From positions 310,001 to 374,000 of the forward strand of contig NZ_VAHD01000002.1 in the NCBI RefSeq assembly GCF_005876985.1: DNA of 64,000 nucleotides, in the 5' to 3' direction. The translations under genes and the position numbers were made by a program. Shown piece after piece: positions 36,394-44,745 of this stretch (positions are counted from its first letter, which is position 1; the number at the start of each line of letters is the position of its first letter). The notes beneath the pieces are model-generated. The model worked only from the letters and a program-made list of their open reading frames with translations. It made no database searches and was not told the origin of the DNA. Origin of the DNA: Rhodoferax bucti. Lineage in GTDB: Bacteria; Pseudomonadota; Gammaproteobacteria; Burkholderiales; Burkholderiaceae_C.

Positions 36394-38208
36394 ATGCCAG
36401 CGAGTCAAACCAGAGACAAACGTCCCCCGGCCTATGTGGCGCTGCACAGCAGCTTCCGCTGGCAGGTGCCGACGCACTTCAACATGGCAGAGGTGTGCAG
36501 CCGCCGCTGGGCCGCCTTGCCGGATGCTACAAAAAGAGTAGCTGTTCGCGCATATTCCACGAGCGCTAGCAGCACTTTTTATACCTATGCGCAGCTGCAA
36601 GAGCAGGCCAACCGGCTCTCCAACGCCTTGGCCGCCAAGGGCGTGCAGCGGGGCGATCGGGTGGGCATCGTGCTGCCCCAGCGCTTTGAGACGGCGGTGG
36701 CCTACATGGCGGTGCTGCAAATGGGGGCGGTGGCCATGCCCTTGAGCATGCTGTTCGGGCCGGAAGCGCTGGAGTTTCGCCTGCAAGACAGTGAGGCCGT
36801 GGCCGCCATTTGCGATGCCGGCTCGCTCCCCGCCCTGGCCAGCGTGCGCCAGGCCTGCCCGCAGCTGCGCGCCGTGCTGGGCGTGGGGCTGGCCGAGGCA
36901 GACGCCGCCCTGCTCACTGGCCCGCAAGACGCGCCGTGGGAGGCCGCCCTGCAGGCGCACCCCGCCGCGTTTGGGCTGGTAAACACCTTGGCCGACGAGC
37001 CTGCCGTGCTCATCTACACCAGCGGCACCACTGGCAACCCTAAGGGCGCGCTGATTCCTCACCGCGCGCTTATCGGCAACTTGAGTGGCTTTGTGGCCAG
37101 CCAGAACTGGTTTGGTTTTGAGCCTTTCCCGGCGGACCAAGCGCCCACTCCCGTGCGGGGGAGGGCTGGGGTGGGGGCGAGCTTTTTTTGGTCCCCGGCA
37201 GACTGGGCTTGGACGGGCGGACTCATGGACGCCCTGCTGCCCACCCTGTATTTCGGCCGGCCCATCGTGGCCTACAGCGGCCGCTTCAGCCCGCAGACCG
37301 CGCTGGAGCTGATGCGCGACTGCGGCGTGACGCACACTTTTCTCTTTCCTACCGCCCTCAAAGCCATGATGAAGGCCAACCCGGGCACCCAAGGCAAGAC
37401 GGTGCGCCAACAGTTCAAGCTCAAGTTGCAGGCCATCATGAGTGCGGGCGAGGCGGTCGGCGACGCCGTGTTTGGCTACTGCGAAACACAGCTCGGCGTG
37501 AAGCCCAACGAAATGTTCGGCCAGACCGAGATGAACTACATCGTGGGCAACTGCAACCGGCTCTACCCCTCCAAGCCCGGCAGCATGGGCATGGGCTACC
37601 CCGGCCACCGGGTCGCGGTGATTGATGACGCGGGTAATGAGTGCCCGGTGGGCGTGCCTGGCGATGTGGCGCTGAACCGCTATGACGTGCATGGCCAGCC
37701 GGACCCCATTTTTTTCTTGGGCTACTGGAAGAACCCGAACGCCACGGCCGCCAAGTTCACTGGCGACTGGTGTCGCACCGGCGACCTCGCGGTGCGCGAT
37801 GCCGAGGGCTACCTCTGGTACCAGGGCCGCAGCGACGACGTATTCAAGGCCGCGGGCTACCGCATCGGCCCCGGCGAGATTGAGAACTGCTTGGTCAAAC
37901 ACCCCGCTGTCGCCAATGCCGCCGTGGTGCCCAAGCCCGATGCGGAGCGGGGCGCGCTGGTCAAGGCCTATGTGGTGATTGCTCCTGATTTCATAGCTGC
38001 TTGCGCAGGTGATGCGGGCGCTAGAGCCCAATTGCATGCCCAACTCACCCGGGATTTGCAAGCGCATGTGAAAGGGCAGCTGGCCCCCTATGAGTACCCC
38101 AAGGAGATCGAATTTGTGGACGCACTGCCCATGACCACCACCGGCAAAGTGCAGCGCCGGGTGCTGCGCCTGCAAGAGGAGGCGCGCTATGCGGTAGCAA
38201 ACGCATAA
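36394..38208 (+). CDS. Acyl-CoA synthetase (AMP-binding) with repeat-encoded insertions
   Basis: A 604-residue ANL-superfamily acid-CoA ligase. Motif I is YTSGTTGNPKG near residues 207-217, with NEMFGQTEMN, the adenylation motif around TGDLAVRD, and a catalytic Lys in TTTGKVQRR near the C-terminus. Three repeat-derived stretches read in frame: residues 45-60, about 248-264 (DQAPTPVRGRAGVGAS) and about 530-547. All three lie at loops, which suggests tolerated insertions. Probably a medium- or short-chain acyl-CoA synthetase, substrate unknown. Confidence 0.88.
   Translation: MPASQTRDKRPPAYVALHSSFRWQVPTHFNMAEVCSRRWAALPDATKRVAVRAYSTSASSTFYTYAQLQEQANRLSNALAAKGVQRGDRVGIVLPQRFETAVAYMAVLQMGAVAMPLSMLFGPEALEFRLQDSEAVAAICDAGSLPALASVRQACPQLRAVLGVGLAEADAALLTGPQDAPWEAALQAHPAAFGLVNTLADEPAVLIYTSGTTGNPKGALIPHRALIGNLSGFVASQNWFGFEPFPADQAPTPVRGRAGVGASFFWSPADWAWTGGLMDALLPTLYFGRPIVAYSGRFSPQTALELMRDCGVTHTFLFPTALKAMMKANPGTQGKTVRQQFKLKLQAIMSAGEAVGDAVFGYCETQLGVKPNEMFGQTEMNYIVGNCNRLYPSKPGSMGMGYPGHRVAVIDDAGNECPVGVPGDVALNRYDVHGQPDPIFFLGYWKNPNATAAKFTGDWCRTGDLAVRDAEGYLWYQGRSDDVFKAAGYRIGPGEIENCLVKHPAVANAAVVPKPDAERGALVKAYVVIAPDFIAACAGDAGARAQLHAQLTRDLQAHVKGQLAPYEYPKEIEFVDALPMTTTGKVQRRVLRLQEEARYAVANA
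36526..36573 (+). repeat. Dispersed palindromic repeat inside the acyl-CoA synthetase gene, copy a
   Basis: GCTACAAAAAGAGTAGCTG followed by TTCGCGCATATTCCACGAGCG and CTAGCAGC, a near-canonical copy with its own short palindrome GCTAC/GTAGC at the left end. Read in frame. Confidence 0.75.
37144..37179 (+). repeat. GC-rich hairpin element inside the acyl-CoA synthetase gene
   Basis: CTCCC (37148-37152) pairs with GGGAG (37159-37163), followed by GGCTGGGGTGGGGGCGAG. Elements of this CCCACCCC...CTCCC type are usually intergenic in this family of bacteria; here the piece is translated between two conserved blocks, FPADQ and FWSPADWAW. Confidence 0.55.
37981..38033 (+). repeat. Dispersed palindromic repeat inside the acyl-CoA synthetase gene, copy b
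   Basis: The core is CATAGCTGCTTGCGCAGG and GATGCGGGCGCTAGAGCCCAATT. Read in frame within the C-terminal domain. Confidence 0.7.
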
Positions 38209-38230
38209 GCCAAACCGTAAACTTGACGCC

Positions 38231-39298
38231 ATGAACAAAATCCAACTCGGTCGCAGCGACCTCCACGTCACCCCCATCTGCCTGGGCACCATGACTTTTG
38301 GTGAGCAGGTGGACGAGGCCACCTCCCACGCCATCCTGAGCCGCTCGCTGGAGCGGGGGGTGAACTTTATTGACACCGCCGAGATGTATTCGGTGCCGCC
38401 CCGGGCGGAGACCTTCAACCTGACCGAAAAAATCATCGGCAACTGGATCAAGGCCCACCCCGGCGTGCGGGAGAAGCTGGTCATCGCCACCAAGGTGGCG
38501 GGCCCTTCGCGCGGTATGGATTGGGTGCGCAACGGCAGCAGCAACCTCACCGGCGCCGACATCATTGCCGCCTGCGAAGGCAGCTTGAAGCGCATGAACA
38601 TTGAGGTGATCGACCTCTACCAAATCCACTGGCCGGTGCGCCACGTGCCCATGTTTGGCGGCATGTATTTCGACCCGCAGAAAGAAAACGTGGGTGCCAG
38701 CAGCATCGAAGAGCAGCTGCGCGCGCTGGATACGCTGGTTCAAGCTGGCAAGGTGCGCGCCATCGGCTTGTCCAACGAAACGCCGTACGGCGTGCACGAG
38801 TTTGTGCGCTTGGCCGAGCAGCATGGCCTGCCCCGCGTGGCCACCGTGCAAAACAACTACGGCCTGCTGGCCCGCACCGCAGAAAACGGGCTGGACGAAA
38901 CCCTGCACCGCCTGGGCGTGTCGCTGCTGCCGTATTCCCCGCTGGCGTTTGGCTTGCTGACCGGCAAGTACGACGACGAAGGCCTGCTGGGCGCTACCGT
39001 GTCGCCCGACTGGCGCTTGCGCAAGTTCGAGTCCACCCGCAAGCAACGCTGGGGCCGCCCCGATGCGCTCAAGGCCGCCCGCAAGTACAACGCGCTGGCC
39101 CGCGAATACGGCTTTACGCCCAGCCAGATGGCCTTGGCCTTTTGCTACACCAAGTGGCAGGTCGCCAGCACCATCATCGGTGTGCGCACCCTGGAGCAGC
39201 TGGACCAGAACATCGATGCCTGGGGCACGGTGCTGCCCGAGGAGCTGCTCAAGAAGATCGACGAAGTCCGCTGGGAAATCCGCGATCCGGCGGTCTGA
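38231..39298 (+). CDS. Aldo/keto reductase (Tas-like)
   Basis: A 355-residue NADPH-dependent oxidoreductase with the (beta/alpha)8 fold. The catalytic tetrad is partly visible as Asp and Tyr in FIDTAEMY near residues 47-54, Lys in VIATKVAG, and His in YQIHWP. The cofactor end carries GVRTLEQLDQNI. It resembles Tas and other AKR families that act on aldehydes; the substrate is unknown. It follows the synthetase gene by 22 bp on the same strand. Confidence 0.9.
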   Translation: MNKIQLGRSDLHVTPICLGTMTFGEQVDEATSHAILSRSLERGVNFIDTAEMYSVPPRAETFNLTEKIIGNWIKAHPGVREKLVIATKVAGPSRGMDWVRNGSSNLTGADIIAACEGSLKRMNIEVIDLYQIHWPVRHVPMFGGMYFDPQKENVGASSIEEQLRALDTLVQAGKVRAIGLSNETPYGVHEFVRLAEQHGLPRVATVQNNYGLLARTAENGLDETLHRLGVSLLPYSPLAFGLLTGKYDDEGLLGATVSPDWRLRKFESTRKQRWGRPDALKAARKYNALAREYGFTPSQMALAFCYTKWQVASTIIGVRTLEQLDQNIDAWGTVLPEELLKKIDEVRWEIRDPAV

Positions 39299-39337
39299 GA
39301 GTGTGGGAGGTCGGCGGGCGTATGAAAATACGCCCCT

Positions 39338-39829
39338 ATGGCCAAAAAAGACCACGTTTCCGAGACCCCCGCCACCCAGCTGCTCAAGGCGAACAAGGTG
39401 GGCTTCACCGAGCACCCTTACGAGTACCTGGAGCACGGTGGTGCCCAACACAGCGCTGCTGTGCTGGGGTTTGACCCTTTCACAGTAGTCAAAACCCTCA
39501 TCATGCAAGACCAGGATGCCAAGCCCCTGGTCGTGTTGATGCACGGCAACCGCAAGGTGTCCACCAAAAATCTCGCGCGCCAGATCGGCGCCAAGTCGGT
39601 GGAGCCTTGCGCTCCCGAAGTGGCCAACCGCCATAGCGGGTATCTGGTGGGTGGCACCTCACCCTTTGGCACACGCAAAACCATGCCGGTATATATCGAG
39701 TCCACCATTCTGGAGTTGCCCCGCATTTGCATCAACGGCGGGCGTCGTGGCTACCTGGTAGGGATTGATCCCCAGATTTGCGTGCAGTTGTTGGGTGCCA
39801 AGCCTGTACAGTGCGCGCTGGAAGAGTGA
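39338..39829 (+). CDS. ybaK: Cys-tRNA(Pro) deacylase
   Basis: A 163-residue YbaK-type editing enzyme that hydrolyses Cys mis-attached to tRNA-Pro in trans. Visible: [21 protein letters not shown] at the N-terminus, the catalytic Lys in [11 protein letters not shown], and the [11 protein letters not shown] loop near residues 105-115. Length is typical. It is followed 14 bp later by plsY. Confidence 0.93.
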   Translation: MAKKDHVSETPATQLLKANKVGFTEHPYEYLEHGGAQHSAAVLGFDPFTVVKTLIMQDQDAKPLVVLMHGNRKVSTKNLARQIGAKSVEPCAPEVANRHSGYLVGGTSPFGTRKTMPVYIESTILELPRICINGGRRGYLVGIDPQICVQLLGAKPVQCALEE

Positions 39830-39843
39830 TTGGAGAACCTGTT

Positions 39844-40485
39844 TTGAATTCTGTGTTGTATCCCCTGTTGGCCACCGTGGCGGCCTACCTGATCGGCTCC
39901 TTGTCGTTTGCCGTCATCGTGAGCCGCGTCATGGGCTTGAACGACCCGCGCACCTACGGCAGCAAAAACCCCGGCGCCACCAATGTGCTGCGCTCCGGCT
40001 CCAAAGCGGCGGCGGTCGTCACGCTGTTGCTGGATGCGGTGAAGGGCTGGCTGCCCGTGGCGGCTATCCAGTGGTGGGGCCAGCCTTATGGCTTGGGCGA
40101 GGGCACCATGGCGCTGGCGGGGTTCGCTGCCTTTATCGGGCATCTGTACCCGGTGTTTTTTAAGTTTGTGGGTGGCAAGGGCGTGGCCACCGCACTGGGC
40201 GTGCTGGTGGCTACCAGCGGCTGGCTGGCCTTGGCGACCGGCCTCACCTGGCTCATCGTGGCGTATGCGTTCCGCTATTCGTCGTTGGCTTCGCTGGTGG
40301 CCGCGCTGTTTGCCCCCGCTTACTACGCGTTTGGCGACGGCGTGGCGTGGGCAGCCGACCGGAGTTTGCTGATGTCTACCGCAGTGATGTCCATCTTCCT
40401 GATCTGGCGCCACTCGGAGAACATTTCTCGCTTGGTCAAGGGCACCGAGTCCAAGCTCGGCAAGAAGAAAGACGCGGCTAAATAA
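39844..40485 (+). CDS. plsY: Glycerol-3-phosphate 1-O-acyltransferase PlsY
   Basis: A 213-residue inner-membrane acyltransferase using acyl-phosphate to acylate glycerol-3-phosphate, the first step of phospholipid synthesis. Motifs: [23 protein letters not shown] and [17 protein letters not shown]. The start is a TTG at 39844 with ribosome-binding site GGAGA about 8 bases upstream; the in-frame upstream sequence overlaps ybaK. About five membrane segments. Confidence 0.93.
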   Translation: MNSVLYPLLATVAAYLIGSLSFAVIVSRVMGLNDPRTYGSKNPGATNVLRSGSKAAAVVTLLLDAVKGWLPVAAIQWWGQPYGLGEGTMALAGFAAFIGHLYPVFFKFVGGKGVATALGVLVATSGWLALATGLTWLIVAYAFRYSSLASLVAALFAPAYYAFGDGVAWAADRSLLMSTAVMSIFLIWRHSENISRLVKGTESKLGKKKDAAK

Positions 40486-40508
40486 CGGGCCCCGCTGCCG
40501 GGCGGCGC

Positions 40509-41480
40509 TCAGGCCATGCCCAAGGCCTGGCTGCCCAGCTGTAACAAATAAAAGTGGTTGAGCGGTGTACGCACCGCCGCAGAGGGCAGGGCCGCACGTA
40601 TGCGTGGAGGCGTGTCGGCGGTGGCATGCAGACGCGGGTTGGGGTGCAGCTCCCCATTCGCCTTGCCGATGATTACCACAAACGGCTGGTTGGCCTTGAT
40701 GCTGCGACGCACCACCACGGCCAGCTCGTCGTTGTCCAGGCGCACATAGGTGCCGGGCGGGCACAAGCCCACTGCACGCACCAGCGCCTGGCCGATTTCA
40801 TCTACCCCCGCCGTGGCGCGTGCCATGACCGAGCGAGCCGACTCGATCGCGCTGCGCCCGGTACGGGAGGCCCGTGGCGAGATCATGGCGGCGTAGCGGT
40901 CTACCACTTTCAAGATGCGCGTCAGCCGCACCGTGCCGGATTGGGATTCGGGGCTGTCCCGCTCCACGGAGTCATCGTGGTGGTTGGACACAATGTCCAG
41001 CCAATCGTCATCCGCCACGCCTAGGTTGGCCAGCATCATGGCGCTTTTGATGGAGTGCGCGCGGATGGCGTCTTGCTGGGCCTGCGTCGGGCGTTCGGTC
41101 TGCGTGGCTAGTTGGTCTTGCAGCTCCGTCATGGCCACGTTCATGGTGAGGGCAGCGTGCACCAGGCTGTTGCGTGCTTTGAGAGGCAGGCGCAGCTCGG
41201 TGGCGACCAGGTGGCACAACACGGCGCATACCAAGGCGTGCGAGGCGCTGTAGCCTACCGGTGAGTTGCTGGCGAGTTGAAACAGCAGGTACAGGCCCAC
41301 ATCCGGGTCGCGCTGCAGCAGCCCTTGCATCCAGCGGTCGTACTGCAGCACCCGGTGGGAGAACTGCTGGGTGCTACTGGGGCTGCCCAAAATGACACCC
41401 AAGCCGGACTCCAGGTCTGACCACTGGCCCAGCAGGTCTTCGTATTCGTTTTCGTCGCGCGCTTCCATGGACTGACTCAA
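40509..41480 (-). CDS. HD-domain (HD-GYP-like) protein
   Basis: A 323-residue protein with an HD-type phosphohydrolase domain: histidines in SASHALVCAVLC near residue 80, HAALTMNVAM near 108, and the NHHDD pair near 168. The GYP tripeptide of cyclic-di-GMP phosphodiesterases is absent (the region reads HHDDSVERDSPES), so activity on c-di-GMP is uncertain. The C-terminal part (from 230) resembles a regulatory extension. It overlaps the aspartic protease gene by 4 bases (ATGA). Confidence 0.78.
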   Translation of the reverse strand: MSQSMEARDENEYEDLLGQWSDLESGLGVILGSPSSTQQFSHRVLQYDRWMQGLLQRDPDVGLYLLFQLASNSPVGYSASHALVCAVLCHLVATELRLPLKARNSLVHAALTMNVAMTELQDQLATQTERPTQAQQDAIRAHSIKSAMMLANLGVADDDWLDIVSNHHDDSVERDSPESQSGTVRLTRILKVVDRYAAMISPRASRTGRSAIESARSVMARATAGVDEIGQALVRAVGLCPPGTYVRLDNDELAVVVRRSIKANQPFVVIIGKANGELHPNPRLHATADTPPRIRAALPSAAVRTPLNHFYLLQLGSQALGMA

Positions 41481-42121
41481 AACCGTTTTTCCAACACCAT
41501 CTGGTCGTTAGTGCGGTTCATTTGAAAACGGTTCAAAAAACTATTGCCCAGCAGCACATAGGGCATGGACACGGGGGACACCACGGCATCCACCCCGCCC
41601 ACGCTGACATCGCCCACCCGCACGGAGTCCAAGGTCATGCGCCAGCCTTGCACCACGCCGTTGGCGGTACTCATTTGCACGCGGTCGCCGTTTTGGTATT
41701 TGAGGCCGATGCGTTCCGCTTCCGCCACGCCCATGGAGACGGCGGTGGCCCCGGTATCCACCATGAAGCGGACGATACGGCCATTAATCTGCCCTTCGCT
41801 GGTGAAGTGGCCGCCTGGCCCGGCAGTCAGCACCACACGGCTGCCACCGACGGCCTGGCCCGCATTGCTGCCCACGCTGGCAGGTGCATCGCCCACGCGC
41901 AAACTGAGTTTCTTGCCGGCCACCTCGATGACGACGCTATCGCCTTGCAGGGAGACGACTTTGACCCCTTTGTGCGTATCGCCCACAGCGACGCTCTTGG
42001 GGAATCCACCATCCACAATCAACAGCGCCTTGTTGCCCAACGTTCCGTTGATGGCCACCGTCTGGCCCCACGCAGCGGGGGCCAGCAACAAGGCCAAGAG
42101 GAGGCGGGCGGCGGTGCGCAT
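41477..42121 (-). CDS. Retropepsin-like clan AA aspartic protease (TIGR02281 type)
   Basis: A 214-residue secreted or periplasmic protein with a signal peptide (about 1-19) and a retropepsin-type domain holding the catalytic DTG in FMVDTGATAVSMG near residues 120-132, then LLGNSFLNRFQ. It corresponds to the TIGR02281 family, whose targets are unknown. It overlaps the HD gene at one end and shares its first base with the stop of the yajQ gene, so all three on this strand are linked. Confidence 0.87.
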   Translation of the reverse strand: MRTAARLLLALLLAPAAWGQTVAINGTLGNKALLIVDGGFPKSVAVGDTHKGVKVVSLQGDSVVIEVAGKKLSLRVGDAPASVGSNAGQAVGGSRVVLTAGPGGHFTSEGQINGRIVRFMVDTGATAVSMGVAEAERIGLKYQNGDRVQMSTANGVVQGWRMTLDSVRVGDVSVGGVDAVVSPVSMPYVLLGNSFLNRFQMNRTNDQMVLEKRF

Positions 42122-42627
42122 CAGTCGCGGAAGTTGTTGAAATCCAGTGGGGTGTCTTTGAGGGCGCCCTTTTCACCGGTCATCTCTTTCTTCATCAGCG
42201 CGATGGCGGCTTGCAAGTCATCGCGCTTGGCGCCGGTGACGCGCACTTTTTCTTCTTGGATAGCGGCTTGTACCTTGATCTTGCTGTCTTTGATGAGGCG
42301 TTGGATCTTTTTGGCCAGCTCGGCCTGAATGCCATCCTTCACCTTGACGACGCGTTTGACCTTGTCGCCACCCATCTTCTGCATGTCGCCGATGTCTAGG
42401 AAACGCACATCCACGCCTTGCTTGGTGAGTTTGTTGCGCAGCACGTCCAGAATTTGTTCCAGTTGGAAGTCTGCGTCACCAATGATGGTGATTTCTTTCT
42501 CTTTGATTTCAATGCTGGCAGAGGTGCCCTTGAAGTCAAAGCGGGTGCTGATTTCTTTGGCAGAGTTTTCTACGCCGTTTTTGACCTTGACCAGGTCGGC
42601 TTCGCATACGGTATCAAATGAAGGCAT
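42121..42627 (-). CDS. yajQ: YajQ family cyclic-di-GMP-binding protein
   Basis: A 168-residue cytoplasmic protein of the UPF0234/YajQ family, which binds c-di-GMP or nucleic acids in some species. The N-terminus [21 protein letters not shown] and the segment [11 protein letters not shown] are characteristic. It is the first gene of the yajQ-protease-HD set on this strand and is divergent from murB with 37 bp between. Confidence 0.93.
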   Translation of the reverse strand: MPSFDTVCEADLVKVKNGVENSAKEISTRFDFKGTSASIEIKEKEITIIGDADFQLEQILDVLRNKLTKQGVDVRFLDIGDMQKMGGDKVKRVVKVKDGIQAELAKKIQRLIKDSKIKVQAAIQEEKVRVTGAKRDDLQAAIALMKKEMTGEKGALKDTPLDFNNFRD

Positions 42628-42664
42628 GGGTTCGCTCTAAAAAATGCAATGAGACAATCTGGGG

Positions 42665-43735
42665 ATGGTAGTCGAGAAAAACATTCCCCTGCAGGCGTTT
42701 AACACCTTCCGCATCGTGGCCAAGGCGTCTGCGCTGGCCCGTATCACGGGGGAGGACGATGTCCGCGCGCTGCTGGTCGACCCGGAGTGGGCCCAGGCGC
42801 CCAAGTTTGTACTCGGTGGTGGCAGCAACATTGTGCTGACGGGCGATGTGAGGCCTTTGGTACTCAAGGTAGAGGTGCGCGGTATCCGGGTGGTGGGGGA
42901 AACGGCCAAGGCCGTCATCGTGGAAGCCGGTGCCGGCGAGGGCTGGCACGACTTTGTGACCTGGACGCTGGACCACAACCTGCCCGGCATGGAAAACATG
43001 GCTTTGATTCCCGGCACCGTGGGTGCCTCGCCAGTGCAAAACGTGGGGGCCTATGGCGTCGAGCTGCAAGACCGCTTTGATTCGCTGGACGCCATTGATC
43101 TGCAGACCGGGCAGGTTTTTACCCTGAACGCCGCGCAATGCGCCTTTGGCTACCGCGACTCGGTATTCAAGCACGCCAGCAGCGTGGCTTTGGACACCGC
43201 CCAGCCCTTGGGCCTGAAAGACCGTGCTTTGATTTTGCGGGTGCGCTTTGCCCTGCCCAAGGTCTGGAAGCCGGTCTTGGGCTACGCCGACATTGAGCGC
43301 AAGATGGCTGAACACGGTGTAACCGAGCCCACACCCCGCCAGATTTACGATTGGGTGTGCGAAGTGCGCCGCGCCAAGCTGCCCGATCCCGCCGTCATCG
43401 GCAATGCGGGTAGTTTTTTCAAGAACCCGACCGTCACTGCCGAGCAGTGCGAAGACATCATCGCCCGCGACCCCAAGGTGGTGCACTACCGGCTGGACAA
43501 CGGAGCGGTCAAGCTGGCGGCGGGTTGGCTGATTGACTCTTGTGGCTGGAAGGGCAAGTCGGTCGGTCAAGCGGGTGTTTATGAAAAGCAGGCCTTGGTG
43601 CTGGTGAACCGGGGTGCCGGGGTGGATGGCAATGGCGCGACCGGTGGCGAGGTGATGACGCTGGCCAAGGCTATCCAGACCAGTGTGTACGAGCGTTTCG
43701 GCATCCTGCTGGAGCCGGAGCCCGTGGTCATTTGA
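42665..43735 (+). CDS. murB: UDP-N-acetylenolpyruvoylglucosamine reductase
   Basis: A 356-residue FAD enzyme reducing UDP-GlcNAc-enolpyruvate to UDP-MurNAc in peptidoglycan synthesis. FAD-binding VLGGGSNIVLTGD near residues 50-62, NVGAYGVELQD near 127-137, and the active-site Ser in NAGSFFKNP near 250. Length and layout fit type I MurB (E. coli-like). Confidence 0.95.
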   Translation: MVVEKNIPLQAFNTFRIVAKASALARITGEDDVRALLVDPEWAQAPKFVLGGGSNIVLTGDVRPLVLKVEVRGIRVVGETAKAVIVEAGAGEGWHDFVTWTLDHNLPGMENMALIPGTVGASPVQNVGAYGVELQDRFDSLDAIDLQTGQVFTLNAAQCAFGYRDSVFKHASSVALDTAQPLGLKDRALILRVRFALPKVWKPVLGYADIERKMAEHGVTEPTPRQIYDWVCEVRRAKLPDPAVIGNAGSFFKNPTVTAEQCEDIIARDPKVVHYRLDNGAVKLAAGWLIDSCGWKGKSVGQAGVYEKQALVLVNRGAGVDGNGATGGEVMTLAKAIQTSVYERFGILLEPEPVVI

Positions 43736-43779
43736 CCCCCGCATAGACGCCGGGTGCGGTGAGCGGCTACCCTCTCACC

Positions 43780-44745
43780 ATGAAAAACATACTCGTTCTC
43801 GGTGGCACCGGCTTTGTCGGGAGCCATGTGGTCCAGAAACTGGTCAAGCAAGGCTACAGCGTTACGGTGGCTACGCGGCGGGCGATCAACGCGCGCGAGC
43901 TGCAAACGCTGCCTACGGTTACCGTGGCAGAGCTCAATGTCCATAACCCCGCTGCGTTGCAGCAAGCACTGGCCGGGCATGACGCGGTGGTGAACCTGGT
44001 GGCCATCCTGCATGGCAACGAGGCTGCCTTTCAAAAGGTGCATGTGGACCTTCCCGTCAACCTGGCCCGTGCCGCAGTGGCGGCCGGTGTGCCCCGTGTG
44101 GTGCATATCAGTGCGTTGGGCGCCAATCCGCGGCAGCCGGATGCTGCGCCTTCCCGCTACCTGCGCAGCAAATCGCGAGGCGAGTTGGCTTTGAGCCATC
44201 CGGCTTTGGCGGTGTCAGTGCTGCGCCCCAGCGTAATTTTTGGTGCGGAAGACAAGTTTTTGAACATGTTTGCCAAGCTGCAGCAAGTGTTCCCTTTCAT
44301 GCCGCTGGCGGGCGCCCGTGCGCGCTTTCAGCCCGTGTGGGTGGAAGATGTGGCTACTGCGGTGGTGCGTCTGGTGCAAGCCCGTGCCGCCGTGGGTACA
44401 ACGGGCGTGTGGGAGGCGTGTGGTCCGCAGGTGTACACCCTGGGCGAATTGGTGCACGGTGCCGGTGTGTGGGCCGGTATTGCAGAGGGGCGTGGGCGCC
44501 CCGTGATCCCCTTGCCTGAGTGGGCCGGGCGCCTGCAAGCGGCGTTGATGCAACTCGCCCCGGGCGAACCGCTGATGAGTGGTGACAACCTGGACTCGAT
44601 GAAGCTCGACAACATTGCCACCGGTACCGAGGCAGGCTTGGCGGATTTGGGCATTCAAGCGGCTGCTTTGGAGCCGATTGCGATGGATTATTTGCAGCGT
44701 GGCCTGCCCGGCCACGGCATGCTAGGTCTGCGACGCCGCGTGTGA
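43780..44745 (+). CDS. NAD(P)-binding NDUFA9-like / epimerase-family protein
   Basis: A 321-residue short-chain dehydrogenase-like protein. The N-terminal nucleotide fold is KNILVLGGTGFVGSHVV (glycine motif residues 8-14), followed by VHISALGANP and the conserved SRYLRSKSRGE with the catalytic-type Tyr-x3-Lys. It fits the NDUFA9/complex-I-assembly-like family. The start MKNILV was chosen; a 7-codon longer form is less likely. Its last 24 bases overlap the convergent hybrid kinase gene. Confidence 0.87.
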   Translation: MKNILVLGGTGFVGSHVVQKLVKQGYSVTVATRRAINARELQTLPTVTVAELNVHNPAALQQALAGHDAVVNLVAILHGNEAAFQKVHVDLPVNLARAAVAAGVPRVVHISALGANPRQPDAAPSRYLRSKSRGELALSHPALAVSVLRPSVIFGAEDKFLNMFAKLQQVFPFMPLAGARARFQPVWVEDVATAVVRLVQARAAVGTTGVWEACGPQVYTLGELVHGAGVWAGIAEGRGRPVIPLPEWAGRLQAALMQLAPGEPLMSGDNLDSMKLDNIATGTEAGLADLGIQAAALEPIAMDYLQRGLPGHGMLGLRRRV

